From Streptantibioticus parmotrematis (lineage in GTDB: Bacteria > Actinomycetota > Actinomycetes > Streptomycetales > Streptomycetaceae): a stretch of DNA of 64,000 bases. The notes beneath the pieces are model-generated. The model had not been told where the DNA came from, ran no database searches, and saw only the letters and a program-made list of their open reading frames with translations. Where the stretch lies: contig NZ_JAINVZ010000018.1 in NCBI RefSeq assembly GCF_019890615.1, positions 1 to 64,000 of the forward strand, read 5' to 3'. Shown here one piece after another: positions 9,501-17,737 of the stretch. The translations under genes and the position numbers were made by a program. Position 1 is the first letter of the stretch. Each line of letters starts with the position of its first letter.

Positions 9501-10320
9501 ACGCCGCGCCGATCAGTCTCGGGCGGCCGAAACGTTCCTTGAAGAAGACCGTGCCGATCACCGCGCCGACGATGATGGACGACTCCCGCAGCGCCGAGAT
9601 GGGTGCCAGGTCGGCCCGCGTCTGGGCCCACAGGACCAGGCCGTACGCGGTCACCGACAGCACCCCGCCGAACAGTCCGCGCCCTGCCGCCGGGCGCACC
9701 CATGCCACGAAGTCGTGGCCGCGCCGCACGAGGGCGTACGCGGGGATGAAGACGCCCTGGATCAGCAGCAGCCACCCGGTGTAGCCCAGGGCCGTGCCGG
9801 AGGCGCGTACGCCCACGCCGTCGATGACGGTGTACGTGGCGATGGTCAGGCCCGTGCCGATCGCGGCGGCCAGCGCGAGACGGCGTGAGCCGGACGGCCC
9901 GGAGGCCTCACCCCGCATGCCCCACAGCGCGATCCCTGCCAGCCCGCCCGACGCCACGACGACCCCGGCCGTCTGCCACGCGTCCGGCCGCTCGCCCACG
10001 AAGACCGCCGCCAGCACGGTCACCACCAGCGGCGCCGTGCCTCGCGCGATCGGGTACATCTGGCTGAAGTCGCCCAGCCGGAACGACTGCATCAGCAACG
10101 TCATGTACCCCAGGTGCACGACCACCGACGCCAGCAGGTACGGCCACGCCGCCGACGCGGGCAGCGGCGCGCAGCACGCCAGCACCGCCCCGCAGACCGC
10201 GCCCCCTCCGCCGACCAGCGTGAACGCCAGCAACTGGTCCTTGATCCCGTGCGCCAGCGCGTTCCACGACGCGTGGGTGACGGCCGCGAACAGCACCGCC
10301 ACGACGACGTACGGCGTCAC
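9460..10320 (-). CDS. EamA/DMT-family transporter
   Basis: 286 aa with about ten hydrophobic helices in two five-helix halves, the EamA/drug-metabolite-transporter layout. The pattern SQMYPIARGTAPLVVTVLA near residue 88 and its counterpart APISALRESSIIVGAVIG in the second half mark the two internal repeats. It should be an inner-membrane exporter or importer of a small metabolite. The substrate cannot be predicted. The start lies 24 bp downstream of the stop of the penicillin-binding protein gene, so transcription may run through both. Confidence 0.88.
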   Translation of the reverse strand: MTPYVVVAVLFAAVTHASWNALAHGIKDQLLAFTLVGGGGAVCGAVLACCAPLPASAAWPYLLASVVVHLGYMTLLMQSFRLGDFSQMYPIARGTAPLVVTVLAAVFVGERPDAWQTAGVVVASGGLAGIALWGMRGEASGPSGSRRLALAAAIGTGLTIATYTVIDGVGVRASGTALGYTGWLLLIQGVFIPAYALVRRGHDFVAWVRPAAGRGLFGGVLSVTAYGLVLWAQTRADLAPISALRESSIIVGAVIGTVFFKERFGRPRLIGAAFMVAGIGLMLRGG

Positions 10321-10344
10321 GGATCCCCCCTCGGCTCGCTGACC

Positions 10345-12033
10345 TCAGCTCACCGACAGTACCGCCGTCACGATCTTGCCCGCGTACTTGTATCCCTCAC
10401 CGGTGTTGGGCACGACCGCGGCCGCGGCGACGTCGCCACGGTAGGCGACGAACCAGCTGTTGGGCTTGGTCTGGCCGTCCACCTCCGCGGTGCCGGTCTT
10501 CGCGCCCACGTCACCGCTGAGCGAGCCGATGGTGGGCTCCGCGGTGCCCTCGCGGGCGGTCAACACCATCATCGAGCGGATCTCGGCGGACACCGTCGAC
10601 CCCAACTGCCGCGGTGCCTGTGCCAGTTGACGGTGGTCGACGGAGTCGGGAACGATCACCGGCTGGCGGAAGACGCCGGACTTCGCGGTCGCCGCGACCG
10701 ACGCCATGTTGAGCGGGTTGACCTGCACCTCGCCCTGCCCGATGTACGTGGACGCCTTCAGCGAACCGCTGCCCGCCGGCACCTTGCCGTCCCAGCTGGA
10801 CACCCCGGTGTTCCAGGTCAGCCCGAGACCGAACACGTCCTTCGCCTCGCTCTCCACCGCGCCGTCGGGCAGCACGTTCGCCGTCGAGATGAACGCGGTG
10901 TTGCAGGAGGCGGCGAAGTCGGTCGCCACGGTCGTCGCGTTGGCGAAGTTCTCGCCCTCCACGTTGTGGAAGCTGCGCCCGCCGTACGTGATGGTCTTCG
11001 GGCACGCCAGCTTCGACGTCGGGGTGTACTTGCCGGTCGACAGCAGCGTCGAGGCGGTGATCACCTTGAACGTGGAGCCCGACGCGTACTGCCCCAGCAT
11101 CGCCTTGTCGTAGCCGTACGCCGGGTTGTCGGCGACCGCCAGGATGTCGCCCGTGCTCGGCTGCACGGCGACGAACGACGCGTCCGGCCCCTCCGTCTTG
11201 ATCGCCTTCTCCGCCTCCGCCTGGAGGCGCGAGTCGATGGTGGTCGGCAGCGGGCTGCCCGCCTTGCCCTGCGACAACGTGTGCAGCACCGGCCCGGCCG
11301 TGCCGTTGGCCTCGCGGACCCGCACCGCCATGCCCGGCGTGCCGTGCACCTTCGTGCCGTAACGGGCGGCGAGCTGCTGGAGGATCCCGGACAGCGACGG
11401 GAACGCGGTGGCCGACAGCGGCTTGCCGGTGCGGTCGACCGCGGTCATCGGCGCCGCCCCGGTCGGCGCGGCCTCCAGCGACTGTCCCGCGGCCAGCCGC
11501 GGATTCACCACGGAAGGCGCCCACTTGACGACGGGCTTGCCGGTGGTGGTGTCCCGCACGACGGTCAGCGCCGAGTCGTAGGCCCAACTCGACTGCTGGC
11601 CCGCGTAGGCGAACGTCGCCTTCGCGGAGAACGGCACGCTGTCCGAGACGGCACCGGTGCCGGTGCCCGTGCTCGCGCCGGTGCCCGCGCCCGACTGCGG
11701 TGCCGTCGAGGCCCCCTGCGCCTGCTTCGGTGTCAACGTCAACGCGGTGGCGTGCAGATTCGTCCGGAAGGAGCTCAGCGCGGCGGACGCCTGCGACGGG
11801 TCGTCGGTCAGCGCCGCGGCCTTCGCGGTGTCGCCCGCGGCCCAGGCGGTCAGGAACCCGTTCGCCGCCGAGCCGACCTCCGTCGCCGACAACGGGCCGG
11901 TCGCCACCTTGTTGTCGGACCCGTCGTGCCCGGTCAGACCACCGTGGTACAGGTCGTAGCCGCCGTAGGCGACCCCGCCGACCACCACCGCGATCAGCCC
12001 GCCGATGACGGCACTCCTGGTCCCTCGTTGCAT
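10345..12033 (-). CDS. Penicillin-binding protein with MecA_N-like domain
   Basis: 562 aa. There is an N-terminal membrane anchor (residues 6-25, AVIGGLIAVVVGGVAYGGY), an NTF2-like MecA_N domain to about residue 165, a dimerisation region, and a transpeptidase domain. All three active-site motifs are present: STFK near residue 330, SCN near 378 and KTG near 520. This is a class B-type D,D-transpeptidase that cross-links peptidoglycan at the outer face of the membrane. The AGGAGGGG ribosome site fixes the ATG at 12033. The NTF2-like domain is seen in low-affinity PBPs such as PBP2a, but also in ordinary Streptomyces paralogues, so resistance is not implied. Confidence 0.93.
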   Translation of the reverse strand: MQRGTRSAVIGGLIAVVVGGVAYGGYDLYHGGLTGHDGSDNKVATGPLSATEVGSAANGFLTAWAAGDTAKAAALTDDPSQASAALSSFRTNLHATALTLTPKQAQGASTAPQSGAGTGASTGTGTGAVSDSVPFSAKATFAYAGQQSSWAYDSALTVVRDTTTGKPVVKWAPSVVNPRLAAGQSLEAAPTGAAPMTAVDRTGKPLSATAFPSLSGILQQLAARYGTKVHGTPGMAVRVREANGTAGPVLHTLSQGKAGSPLPTTIDSRLQAEAEKAIKTEGPDASFVAVQPSTGDILAVADNPAYGYDKAMLGQYASGSTFKVITASTLLSTGKYTPTSKLACPKTITYGGRSFHNVEGENFANATTVATDFAASCNTAFISTANVLPDGAVESEAKDVFGLGLTWNTGVSSWDGKVPAGSGSLKASTYIGQGEVQVNPLNMASVAATAKSGVFRQPVIVPDSVDHRQLAQAPRQLGSTVSAEIRSMMVLTAREGTAEPTIGSLSGDVGAKTGTAEVDGQTKPNSWFVAYRGDVAAAAVVPNTGEGYKYAGKIVTAVLSVS

Positions 12034-12294
12034 TGCGCCCCTCCTGGACTCCGACGGCTCCGGCGCCGCACGACCACCGCCGAACGCGTGACGGGCAGGC
12101 ACTCTAGGCCACCGGTGAGGACGCGGCGACGGAAGGGGCGGTTCCCCAGCGTTGCCGGATCGTCACATGAACGATCAGATCCGGAGCGTGGAGAAGAACC
12201 TCGGCGCGTTGTCGATCCGGACCTGTCCTGTTCGACATGCTGGTGTGGGGCGCACCGCCGCACGAGGAGGCGACAGGACCTGATGAGGAACGAC

Positions 12295-12942
12295 ATGGAT
12301 CAGCTGCTGCGCGTACAGAACTTCACGGTCTCCAGCGACGGCGTCGCCGCGCGCGAGGACCAGAGCCTGGAGCGGCCCTTCGGCCACGGCATCGACCCGG
12401 GAGAACTCTTCGCCTGGGCCGGCGCCACGGCGAGCTGGCCCGGCCGCACCGAGCCCGGGGGAAGCCGGGGCCTGGACGACTACTTCACCCGGGACTTCAG
12501 CCACCACATCGGCGCCGAGATCATGGGCCGCAACAAGTTCGGCCCTCAACGCGGCCCGTGGCGCGACCACGAGTGGCGCGGCTGGTGGGGCGACGAGCCG
12601 CCCTTCCACACGCCGGTGTTCGTCCTGACCCACCACGAGCGCCCGTCGATCACGCTCTCCGACACCACGTTCCACTTCGTGGACGGCGACCCCGCCACCG
12701 TTCTCGCGCGGGCGCGGGAAGCCGCGCGGGGCAAGGACGTCCGGCTCGGCGGCGGCGTGACCACCATCAGGGAGTTCCTCGACGCCGACCTCGTCGACAC
12801 CCTGCACATCGCCGTCTCCCCGGTGAAGCTCGGTCCCGGCCTGCGCCTGTGGGACTCGCCCGACGACCTGCGGGACCGCTTCCACCTGGACACGGTCCCC
12901 AGCCCGAGCGGCGTGACCCACCACCTCTTCTGGCGCAAGTGA
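12295..12942 (+). CDS. Dihydrofolate reductase family (RibD C-terminal domain) protein
   Basis: 215 aa from the ATG at 12295, which has GAGGA 5 bp upstream; an ATG at 12283 would add four residues. NFTVSSDGVAA at the start, AEIMGRNKFGP in the middle and LGGGVTTIREFLDADLVDTL with the closing HIAVSPVKLGPG are the conserved blocks of the RibD_C/DHFR-like family of NAD(P)H-dependent reductases. The substrate is unknown; most members are not true folate enzymes. It diverges from the PBP gene across about 260 bp. Three bases after its stop begins the duplicated tail of pmt, the left boundary of the island. Confidence 0.88.
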   Translation: MDQLLRVQNFTVSSDGVAAREDQSLERPFGHGIDPGELFAWAGATASWPGRTEPGGSRGLDDYFTRDFSHHIGAEIMGRNKFGPQRGPWRDHEWRGWWGDEPPFHTPVFVLTHHERPSITLSDTTFHFVDGDPATVLARAREAARGKDVRLGGGVTTIREFLDADLVDTLHIAVSPVKLGPGLRLWDSPDDLRDRFHLDTVPSPSGVTHHLFWRK

Positions 12943-12944
12943 CG

Positions 12945-13044
12945 CCTGACCTGCCTAGATCCAGGTCTCCAGCCACATCCGGTTCAGCCAGTCGTGGTAC
13001 GGGATCGTCATGCCGGTGTAGATCGGGAAGAAGCAGATGGAGTT
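12945..13044. repeat. Left direct repeat of island (attL-like), relic of pmt 3' end
   Basis: These 100 bp match 17738-17837 with three mismatches, in the same orientation. On the minus strand they encode the last 29 residues of the mannosyltransferase (…TGMTIPYHDWLNRMWLETWI) and its TAG stop, without the rest of the gene. This is the pattern left when an element integrates at the 3' end of a gene and restores it on one side. It is read here as attL. Confidence 0.85.
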
Positions 13045-13740
13045 TCGCCCTGGCTGGCCCGCAGGCTGCTGACCAGGGCTTTCAAGCGACTACGGTGGGC
13101 CGCCGATCGCCCTGGGCCGCCAAGGGGCCGTGATCATGGTCCGGAGACGCTTGATGGACGCCGTCCACAGCTTGCCAGCAGTGCCCGGGTGACGCTGTCA
13201 TCGATGGCCGCGTTCACCACAAGGGGCACGGCGTAAGTGATGAGCCTAGGAAGGCGTGTTGGGCGGTGCAGCCGTGGCCGGCTTCCACGGCTTGGCTGTG
13301 GCGGGCCGCAGTTCTGCCCGCCAGCAGGTCGTGTGCTGGCCGGTGCTGGGAAGGCCCAAGGCCCGGTCGATGTGTCGGCTCGACGGCAGCGCAGGGCACG
13401 GCCATCGTTGGTGAAGACAAGGTGCTTGGCGGGCGAAGGGCTGCGAGCAGATCACCACTCGGGCAAATAAGCACCGGTCATTGTTTCGGACATGTTGGCT
13501 GTATTTCATTCCTCTAGACAGGGAGAGGCTGAGGGCTGTGTTCGACGTGCCTTGGTGCGGTGATTGTTCGTTGAGCCACCACTGGCGCAGCGGCTCACAA
13601 TGGCACGGTTCCTGAGCGGCTGCTTAGTCTGATTCGAGTAGCCGAAAATCACTTGCTCCCAACATAGGGGGTTCATAGAGTGTTCTTCGACCTCGGGCGG
13701 CAGCGCGCCGTCGGAAAAGAGTTTTGGGGGAAGGGAAGTC
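13045..13740. other. Island DNA without a recognisable gene
   Basis: No open frame here has convincing codon bias or a family resemblance; short frames exist on both strands. It may hold decayed genes. The last 50 bp carry the ribosome site (AAGGGAAG) and presumably the promoter of the following secreted-protein gene. Confidence 0.6.
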
Positions 13741-14178
13741 GTGCGAAACCTGTCTCGTCGAGCCTTAGCGACCCTAGCCGTACTCGCTGCGGCGACTACA
13801 TCGCTCACGACGCTGTCCGCTGGGTCAGCGAGCGCTGCACCTGCCGCTGACCCGTGCGCGGGCAAGTCGTCCACCTACATCGTGAAGAACTACTACAGGG
13901 GTCCTGCCGTCCTTCCGCTCCGGTGCGGGACCTCAAGCTGGGGCTATCGCCATATGGCCCCGAAGCACGGATTCAACGACAGCATGATCGCGCAGACCAT
14001 TTCGCGAGGACAAACAGCGTTCGGGTACTACTACTTGAACCTTTACCAGTGCCCTCCGATGACCTTCAAGGTGGTGTACAACGCTCTCGCTCTAGGGGGG
14101 ACGGGAGTCAGCCCGCAGGGTGTCATTACGGCGTACTACCAGCCGGGAAACCTGAAGGCGAACGCCTCGACCTGCTAG
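13741..14178 (+). CDS. Small secreted protein, unknown function
   Basis: 145 aa from a GTG with AAGGGAAG upstream. Residues 1-33 are a Sec signal peptide (MRNLSRRALATLAVLAAATT, then an ASA-A cleavage site). The mature part is about 112 residues with four cysteines (DPCAG, LRCGT, YQCPP and the final Cys), which could form two disulfides, and is rich in Tyr/Gly. I do not recognise the family. It lies inside the island, and the next gene starts 9 bp later, suggesting an operon. By position it could be an exported effector with a cytosolic partner, but nothing in the sequence proves this. Confidence 0.75.
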   Translation: MRNLSRRALATLAVLAAATTSLTTLSAGSASAAPAADPCAGKSSTYIVKNYYRGPAVLPLRCGTSSWGYRHMAPKHGFNDSMIAQTISRGQTAFGYYYLNLYQCPPMTFKVVYNALALGGTGVSPQGVITAYYQPGNLKANASTC

Positions 14179-14187
14179 GTTTGAGAA

Positions 14188-14526
14188 ATGTCGATGGATA
14201 TGTCGCCCAAGCTTCGAGTGCTCCTTCGAGAACCATTCGGTGGAGGTCCTGGAGATCCGGAGTTCCAGTTCCGGGAGGTAAGCCTTAATCTCCAGGATGA
14301 AAGACTGCTCCTGCAGGGAGATGTTGAGATTTCTCCGGGCGGTCGCGTCGAGGTGTGGAGAGTGTCGCTCTCTTTTGAGGAAGAGGACTACCAGGCGGCT
14401 CTACTTGGGGCTCCGGCTTCCGCACTGTCATGGTTTGTGCTCATGGTGAGGGAAAATATCATCGAATGGTGGCATACAAGGAAATTGGAGCCCAATATGC
14501 CGTTTGCGGCTAGGCGGATCGAGTAG
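14188..14526 (+). CDS. Small cytosolic protein, unknown function
   Basis: 112 aa, not recognised. It has no signal peptide or membrane helix. The first half alternates hydrophobic and acidic residues (FQFREVSLNLQDERLLLQGD) like a beta-sheet protein, and the second half is helical (ALSWFVLMVRENIIEWWHTR). The spacing of 9 bp from the secreted protein's stop, the lack of its own clear ribosome site and the strong terminator 30 bp downstream indicate a two-gene transcript. Confidence 0.65.
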   Translation: MSMDMSPKLRVLLREPFGGGPGDPEFQFREVSLNLQDERLLLQGDVEISPGGRVEVWRVSLSFEEEDYQAALLGAPASALSWFVLMVRENIIEWWHTRKLEPNMPFAARRIE

Positions 14527-14556
14527 CCGTCCCGGGTGACATGGAAGTCGGAACTG

Positions 14557-14588
14557 TGGGCGAGGGGAACATAAGTTCCCCTCGCCCA
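14557..14588. terminator. Perfect 14-bp hairpin terminator
   Basis: TGGGCGAGGGGAAC, loop ATAA, then the exact reverse complement. It closes the two-gene island transcript from the left and faces the integrase remnant from the right, so it may act in both directions. Confidence 0.85.
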
Positions 14589-14649
14589 TCTGCACATCAC
14601 CAGGTGCAGGACTGCAATCCGAAGTTGGCTGCGGGTGGGCCGGCAACGC

Positions 14650-14964
14650 TCAGGTGGGGCCCGGGCCGATCACGGCCGGGAGGCATGAATAAAGGTCGTC
14701 TACTGCCTGGCGGGTACGCTTCTCGCTGCTCGGCATCAGGTGCGTATACGTCCGCAGGGTGAACCCTGCGTCCTGGTGACCCAGGTAGCCGCTCAGGGCT
14801 TTGACGCTCTCACCCGCGTCCAGCAGAACCGAGGCGTAGAAGTGCCGCAGCGCGTGCATGCCGTGCTCGCGCGCCGATGGGTAGCGTTCGCCCTCGTCCG
14901 GCATGCCGATGACGCCAGCGGCTGCCAGAGCGGGCTTCCAGGCATGATCGTTGAAGTGGCTAGA
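14650..14964 (-). pseudogene. C-terminal remnant of a tyrosine recombinase (phage-type integrase)
   Basis: About 105 codons are open after an in-frame TAG at 14965-14967. They encode HALRHFYASVLLDAG (box II His and Arg) and LGHQDAGFTLRTYTHL, which has the late His and the nucleophilic Tyr. This is the end of a phage/AICE-type integrase catalytic domain. The DNA-binding half and the box I Arg are missing, so the enzyme cannot be active. An internal ATG at 14904 could still express 84 residues. It is the only recombinase trace between the island's repeats and probably derives from the enzyme that inserted the element. Confidence 0.88.
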
Positions 14965-15042
14965 CTAGACTCAGGTGGCCAGCCAGATTCGCGCCTGTCA
15001 CCGGTCCATCGGAGCTGTTGTGGCGCGGCCTTCCGTGCTGTT

Positions 15043-15765
15043 TCAGGAGGGGCCCGACTGCTGATATTGCCGCCGCAGGGCCTTTAGGTGGGCCCGTGCG
15101 TCCCGGCGAACGGTACTTCGAGTCTGCGAGCCCTCGAGGAGCTGCTGGCGACGTCGGCCGTCGGGGAGCTTTTCCCGGAGCCAGTCCATGCACTCAGACA
15201 TGGCTTCGGGGATCTTGACTCCGTCTTCCTCGCGATCGAGGCACCACTCCTCGATGAGGTCTGCCTCCTCGTAGGGACTCTCGTTGGCCTCCTGGAACTT
15301 GGACGTCTCGACCGTCAAGCGGGTGGAGTGCTTCACCATGCGCTGGAGGAAGAGGTTGATCCCGGAGGGGGCGAGGCAGACGATCCTGGTCCCGGCTTGA
15401 AGCTGCTCCGGAGAGACGTAGTACCCCTGATCGAAGAATGCCGCGCAAGCCTTCACACCATTGGTCGCCTGCGGAAACGGCGGGGGGAGGAACATGCGGT
15501 TGAAACAGCCGTTCCACTGAGCGCCGGGAACGGGCACCACCTCGCCCACGTTCAGACGCGGCGCAAGGTTCAACCCGTCCACGCGCAGCGAGCACGGGTG
15601 ATCGAGGACCATGGCCGTGATCTCGCGCCTGGAACCGTCGGTTTCTATAACGGTGACGCCCTCGTAGACGTCGCCCGTCAGGACAGGACGTGCGGCGACG
15701 ATATCGTCGCCGCACGCGTGGTACAGATCGCGCGGGTCTTGCGGGCGTTCCATCTCAGCGGGCAC
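15043..15765 (-). CDS. Unknown protein, third gene of island operon
   Basis: 240 aa, GTG start 3 bp after the preceding stop, with AAGGAAG upstream. The N-terminal half has RPVLTGDVYEGVTVIE and ITAMVLDHPCSLRVDG. A 'GDV…' strand followed by 'VLxHPCSxR' recalls a beta-rich domain I have seen in actinobacterial hypotheticals but cannot name with certainty. The C-terminal half is charged and helical (EEADLIEEWCLDREEDG, LKALRRQYQQ). No signal peptide or transmembrane segment. It is the last cistron of the three-gene unit with the Xre-type and TIGR04255-like genes, and it may be the effector of that unit. Confidence 0.8.
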   Translation of the reverse strand: MPAEMERPQDPRDLYHACGDDIVAARPVLTGDVYEGVTVIETDGSRREITAMVLDHPCSLRVDGLNLAPRLNVGEVVPVPGAQWNGCFNRMFLPPPFPQATNGVKACAAFFDQGYYVSPEQLQAGTRIVCLAPSGINLFLQRMVKHSTRLTVETSKFQEANESPYEEADLIEEWCLDREEDGVKIPEAMSECMDWLREKLPDGRRRQQLLEGSQTRSTVRRDARAHLKALRRQYQQSGPS

Positions 15766-15768
15766 TCG

Positions 15769-16422
15769 TCACGCTTCCTTCTGACGGATCGACATGGCCC
15801 CATCCGCATCGCGATAGACCTCGAAGTCGGATTGATAGCGATCGCGCCAGTCCGGCGCGTAGGCCGTGAGAATCTCCTCAACATCGTTCGGCCCGAGTGC
15901 GTGCTCCAGCACAAGGTCTGGTCTCCGCTCCGCGAAGAGGTCGATCGGAGTCATGGGTACACCCGGGGTGAGGGGCATCTCGAACCAGGAAGCGACGTCG
16001 TGGATGACGGGCTGCTGGACCATGTCACACAGAGCGAGGAGGCTCGCCAACTGCATGCGATTGTCCCCGCTTACCCCGCCGGAGCGTCGCCACTTCTGTA
16101 TGGCGGGAACGCTCACGCCGAGCATGCGAGCGATGTGCCGCCACGAGAAACCGAGGTCTGCGAGCTCCTCGAGTAGCGCGGCCGGCGACTGCTTCCCGCG
16201 CTCGGCGGTGCGCTTGCGCCATTCGCGGGACAGGAGCTCAACGTGGAACTCGGCCACGTCCTGGAACACGAACTTGGCTTGGTACCGGAGTGATCCAGCG
16301 GCCTGGGTGAGGTCTGACAGCTGGGTCGACGTGGTCGCCGTGGGCTCCTGGTGCTCGATCACAAGGCTGCTGCCAGTAGGAGCCGTGGCCAAGTCCATCG
16401 GCCGCCGTGTCTCACTGTTCAC
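15769..16422 (-). CDS. HTH protein, Xre type with MbcA/ParS-like tail
   Basis: 217 aa. A clear helix-turn-helix lies at residues 91-115 (FSWRHIARMLGVSVPAIQKW), followed by LASLLALCDMV. The segment at about 145-180 (ASWFEMPLTP…MTPIDLFAERRPD) resembles the C-terminal domain of Xre/MbcA/ParS-like antitoxins, which reads WL…G.TPLDLL. It overlaps the upstream gene by 11 bp and ends 3 bp before the downstream gene, so the three genes are translationally coupled. A role as autoregulator or antitoxin is inferred from domain type and order. Confidence 0.82.
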   Translation of the reverse strand: MNSETRRPMDLATAPTGSSLVIEHQEPTATTSTQLSDLTQAAGSLRYQAKFVFQDVAEFHVELLSREWRKRTAERGKQSPAALLEELADLGFSWRHIARMLGVSVPAIQKWRRSGGVSGDNRMQLASLLALCDMVQQPVIHDVASWFEMPLTPGVPMTPIDLFAERRPDLVLEHALGPNDVEEILTAYAPDWRDRYQSDFEVYRDADGAMSIRQKEA

Positions 16423-17200
16423 GCTTGAGCACCTCCGTGCGGTAGTGGTCCGTGATCAGCTGCTGGAACAGCTCGTACGCGGACAAGCCAACGGCGTCGA
16501 ATCGCTCTTCGACGCTGGCCCACTCGAGTTGTGGAACCTCGCCCTCGGGCAGCCAGTAGGAGTCCAGGTCGAGAAGGTAGAAGGGGCCTGGCGGAGGGGT
16601 TTGGCGGCGCAGGTCGCCAGCTGGTTCGACGGCGTAGCCCTCGAAGTTGCCGTGCCGAAGCACGACTCCCACGGACGGGGTGCCGAAGACTGTTACGCCC
16701 TGCCAGGTCTGGGCCGCCATATCCTCTGTACGTAGGCTGGCGATGCTGGTCAGAGGCGGGGAGATCCAGTGCCCCCAGTCGGACGGGTGCTCGAGGTTGG
16801 GAACGCGGACTTCGTTTACGTACCGGATCCCCAAGCGCTCGATACCGTCAACCGGAGAGACCTTCTGGCGAGCATCCACCGCCTGATGCAGGAGTTCTCG
16901 CAGGGCGCTCCGCCGCTTGTACCGAGTCGTCTCGACGACGACTGCATTGTCGCGGAAGCTGATCGACTCGGTGAAGTCCCGCGTCATGTAGCGGGGGAAC
17001 AGGGCCCGGTCTTCCGCGGCGCCTGCGTGCGTGACGGTGATGCTCACTTGCTGGGCTGGCTTGTAGATCGGGAAGGTGCTCGCGAGGAGTGACTTCAGCC
17101 CTGCCTTGTCGGCTTCAGACAGCGGCGTACTGGCCGTGTGGCGGAGCTCAACGACTGTGAGCGCCAACGGCGCATTCGAATAGATCTCACGGTGCCCCAT
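16412..17200 (-). CDS. TIGR04255-like family protein
   Basis: 262 aa. It begins MGHREIYSNAPLALTVVELR, continues with ESISFRDNAVVVETTRYKRR and IERLGIRYVNEVRVP, and ends with YLLDLDSYW and VEERFDAVGLSAYELFQQLI. This pattern is the one I know for the TIGR04255 family, of unknown biochemical function and scattered in bacterial accessory regions. The ATG at 17200 is the first gene of the island operon; a GTG two codons upstream is an alternative. No membrane segment or catalytic motif is evident. The assignment is from memory of the family pattern. Confidence 0.78.
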   Translation of the reverse strand: MGHREIYSNAPLALTVVELRHTASTPLSEADKAGLKSLLASTFPIYKPAQQVSITVTHAGAAEDRALFPRYMTRDFTESISFRDNAVVVETTRYKRRSALRELLHQAVDARQKVSPVDGIERLGIRYVNEVRVPNLEHPSDWGHWISPPLTSIASLRTEDMAAQTWQGVTVFGTPSVGVVLRHGNFEGYAVEPAGDLRRQTPPPGPFYLLDLDSYWLPEGEVPQLEWASVEERFDAVGLSAYELFQQLITDHYRTEVLKREQ

Positions 17201-17640
17201 GTCCACCAAACTACCCGAGTAGAAACCAGAACGACAACCGTTGGTGTAACCGGCTGCTACCTGTGTTGCGCTTGTAACGAAGCGGAGCTTGCCTTCCCGT
17301 CGTGGCGGCCGACTCATGTCGAGGAGCGCCACTCCAGAGCGCGTGCACGCAAGCGGCGGGCAGTCCCTGTGGGGAGGCGGGAGACGTCGAAAGGTGCCAT
17401 GACGGACACCGTCGATGAGGCCACTGACACGGCTGATCTTCGCTCCACGTGCCACATCCACGCCCGGGGCGGCGCGTCCTCCCCGGGCGCAGCTGGCCAA
17501 GATCAGGACGAGACATGGACGGGATGGTCTACCCGGCGCGCGGACGCGACTAAGCCGCAGGTCAGAGAGTGCGAAGAGTGGCAGTCTCGGGGGCTGTAAA
17601 TCTTCCACATGGAGGTCCCCCGGGCATGGCGGGGCCGTCC

Positions 17641-17664
17641 CTGGGCCGTCCGACGACGGCCCAG
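17641..17664. terminator. Hairpin, 10-bp stem
   Basis: CTGGGCCGTC, loop CGAC, then GACGGCCCAG. It sits between the pmt stop and the island operon and probably stops read-through. Confidence 0.6.
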
Positions 17665-17694
17665 GCCCACCGTCAACGACCGACAACGACCAGG

Positions 17695-17726
17695 GAGCCC
17701 CGCGTCGACCGAACGGCGCGGGGCTC
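17695..17726 (-). terminator. Hairpin terminator after pmt
   Basis: GAGCCCCGCG and its exact complement CGCGGGGCTC enclose a 12-base loop, 22 bp after the pmt stop in the direction of its transcription. Confidence 0.7.
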
Positions 17727-17737
17727 CTTCTCAGGCT

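Larger units (their letters stand above)
17201..17737. other. Intergenic region upstream of island operon
   Basis: About 540 bp with no convincing gene. It should hold the promoter of the minus-strand three-gene operon. Its right part has two strong hairpins (17641-17664 and 17695-17726), just downstream of the pmt stop. Confidence 0.6.

Noticed and set aside
10345..12033. PBP as a beta-lactam resistance determinant
   Set aside because: The MecA_N-like domain is also found in ordinary Streptomyces PBPs, and no regulator or resistance context is present.
10114..12282. Long plus-strand frame upstream of the DHFR-like gene
   Set aside because: Shadow of the EamA and PBP genes; the translation is Arg/His-rich without any domain. 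Only the part from 12283-12295 on is real.
13214..13474. Possible transposase remnant in the island's left part
   Set aside because: No DDE motif or inverted ends could be seen, and frames are broken on both strands, so I only call it unassigned DNA.
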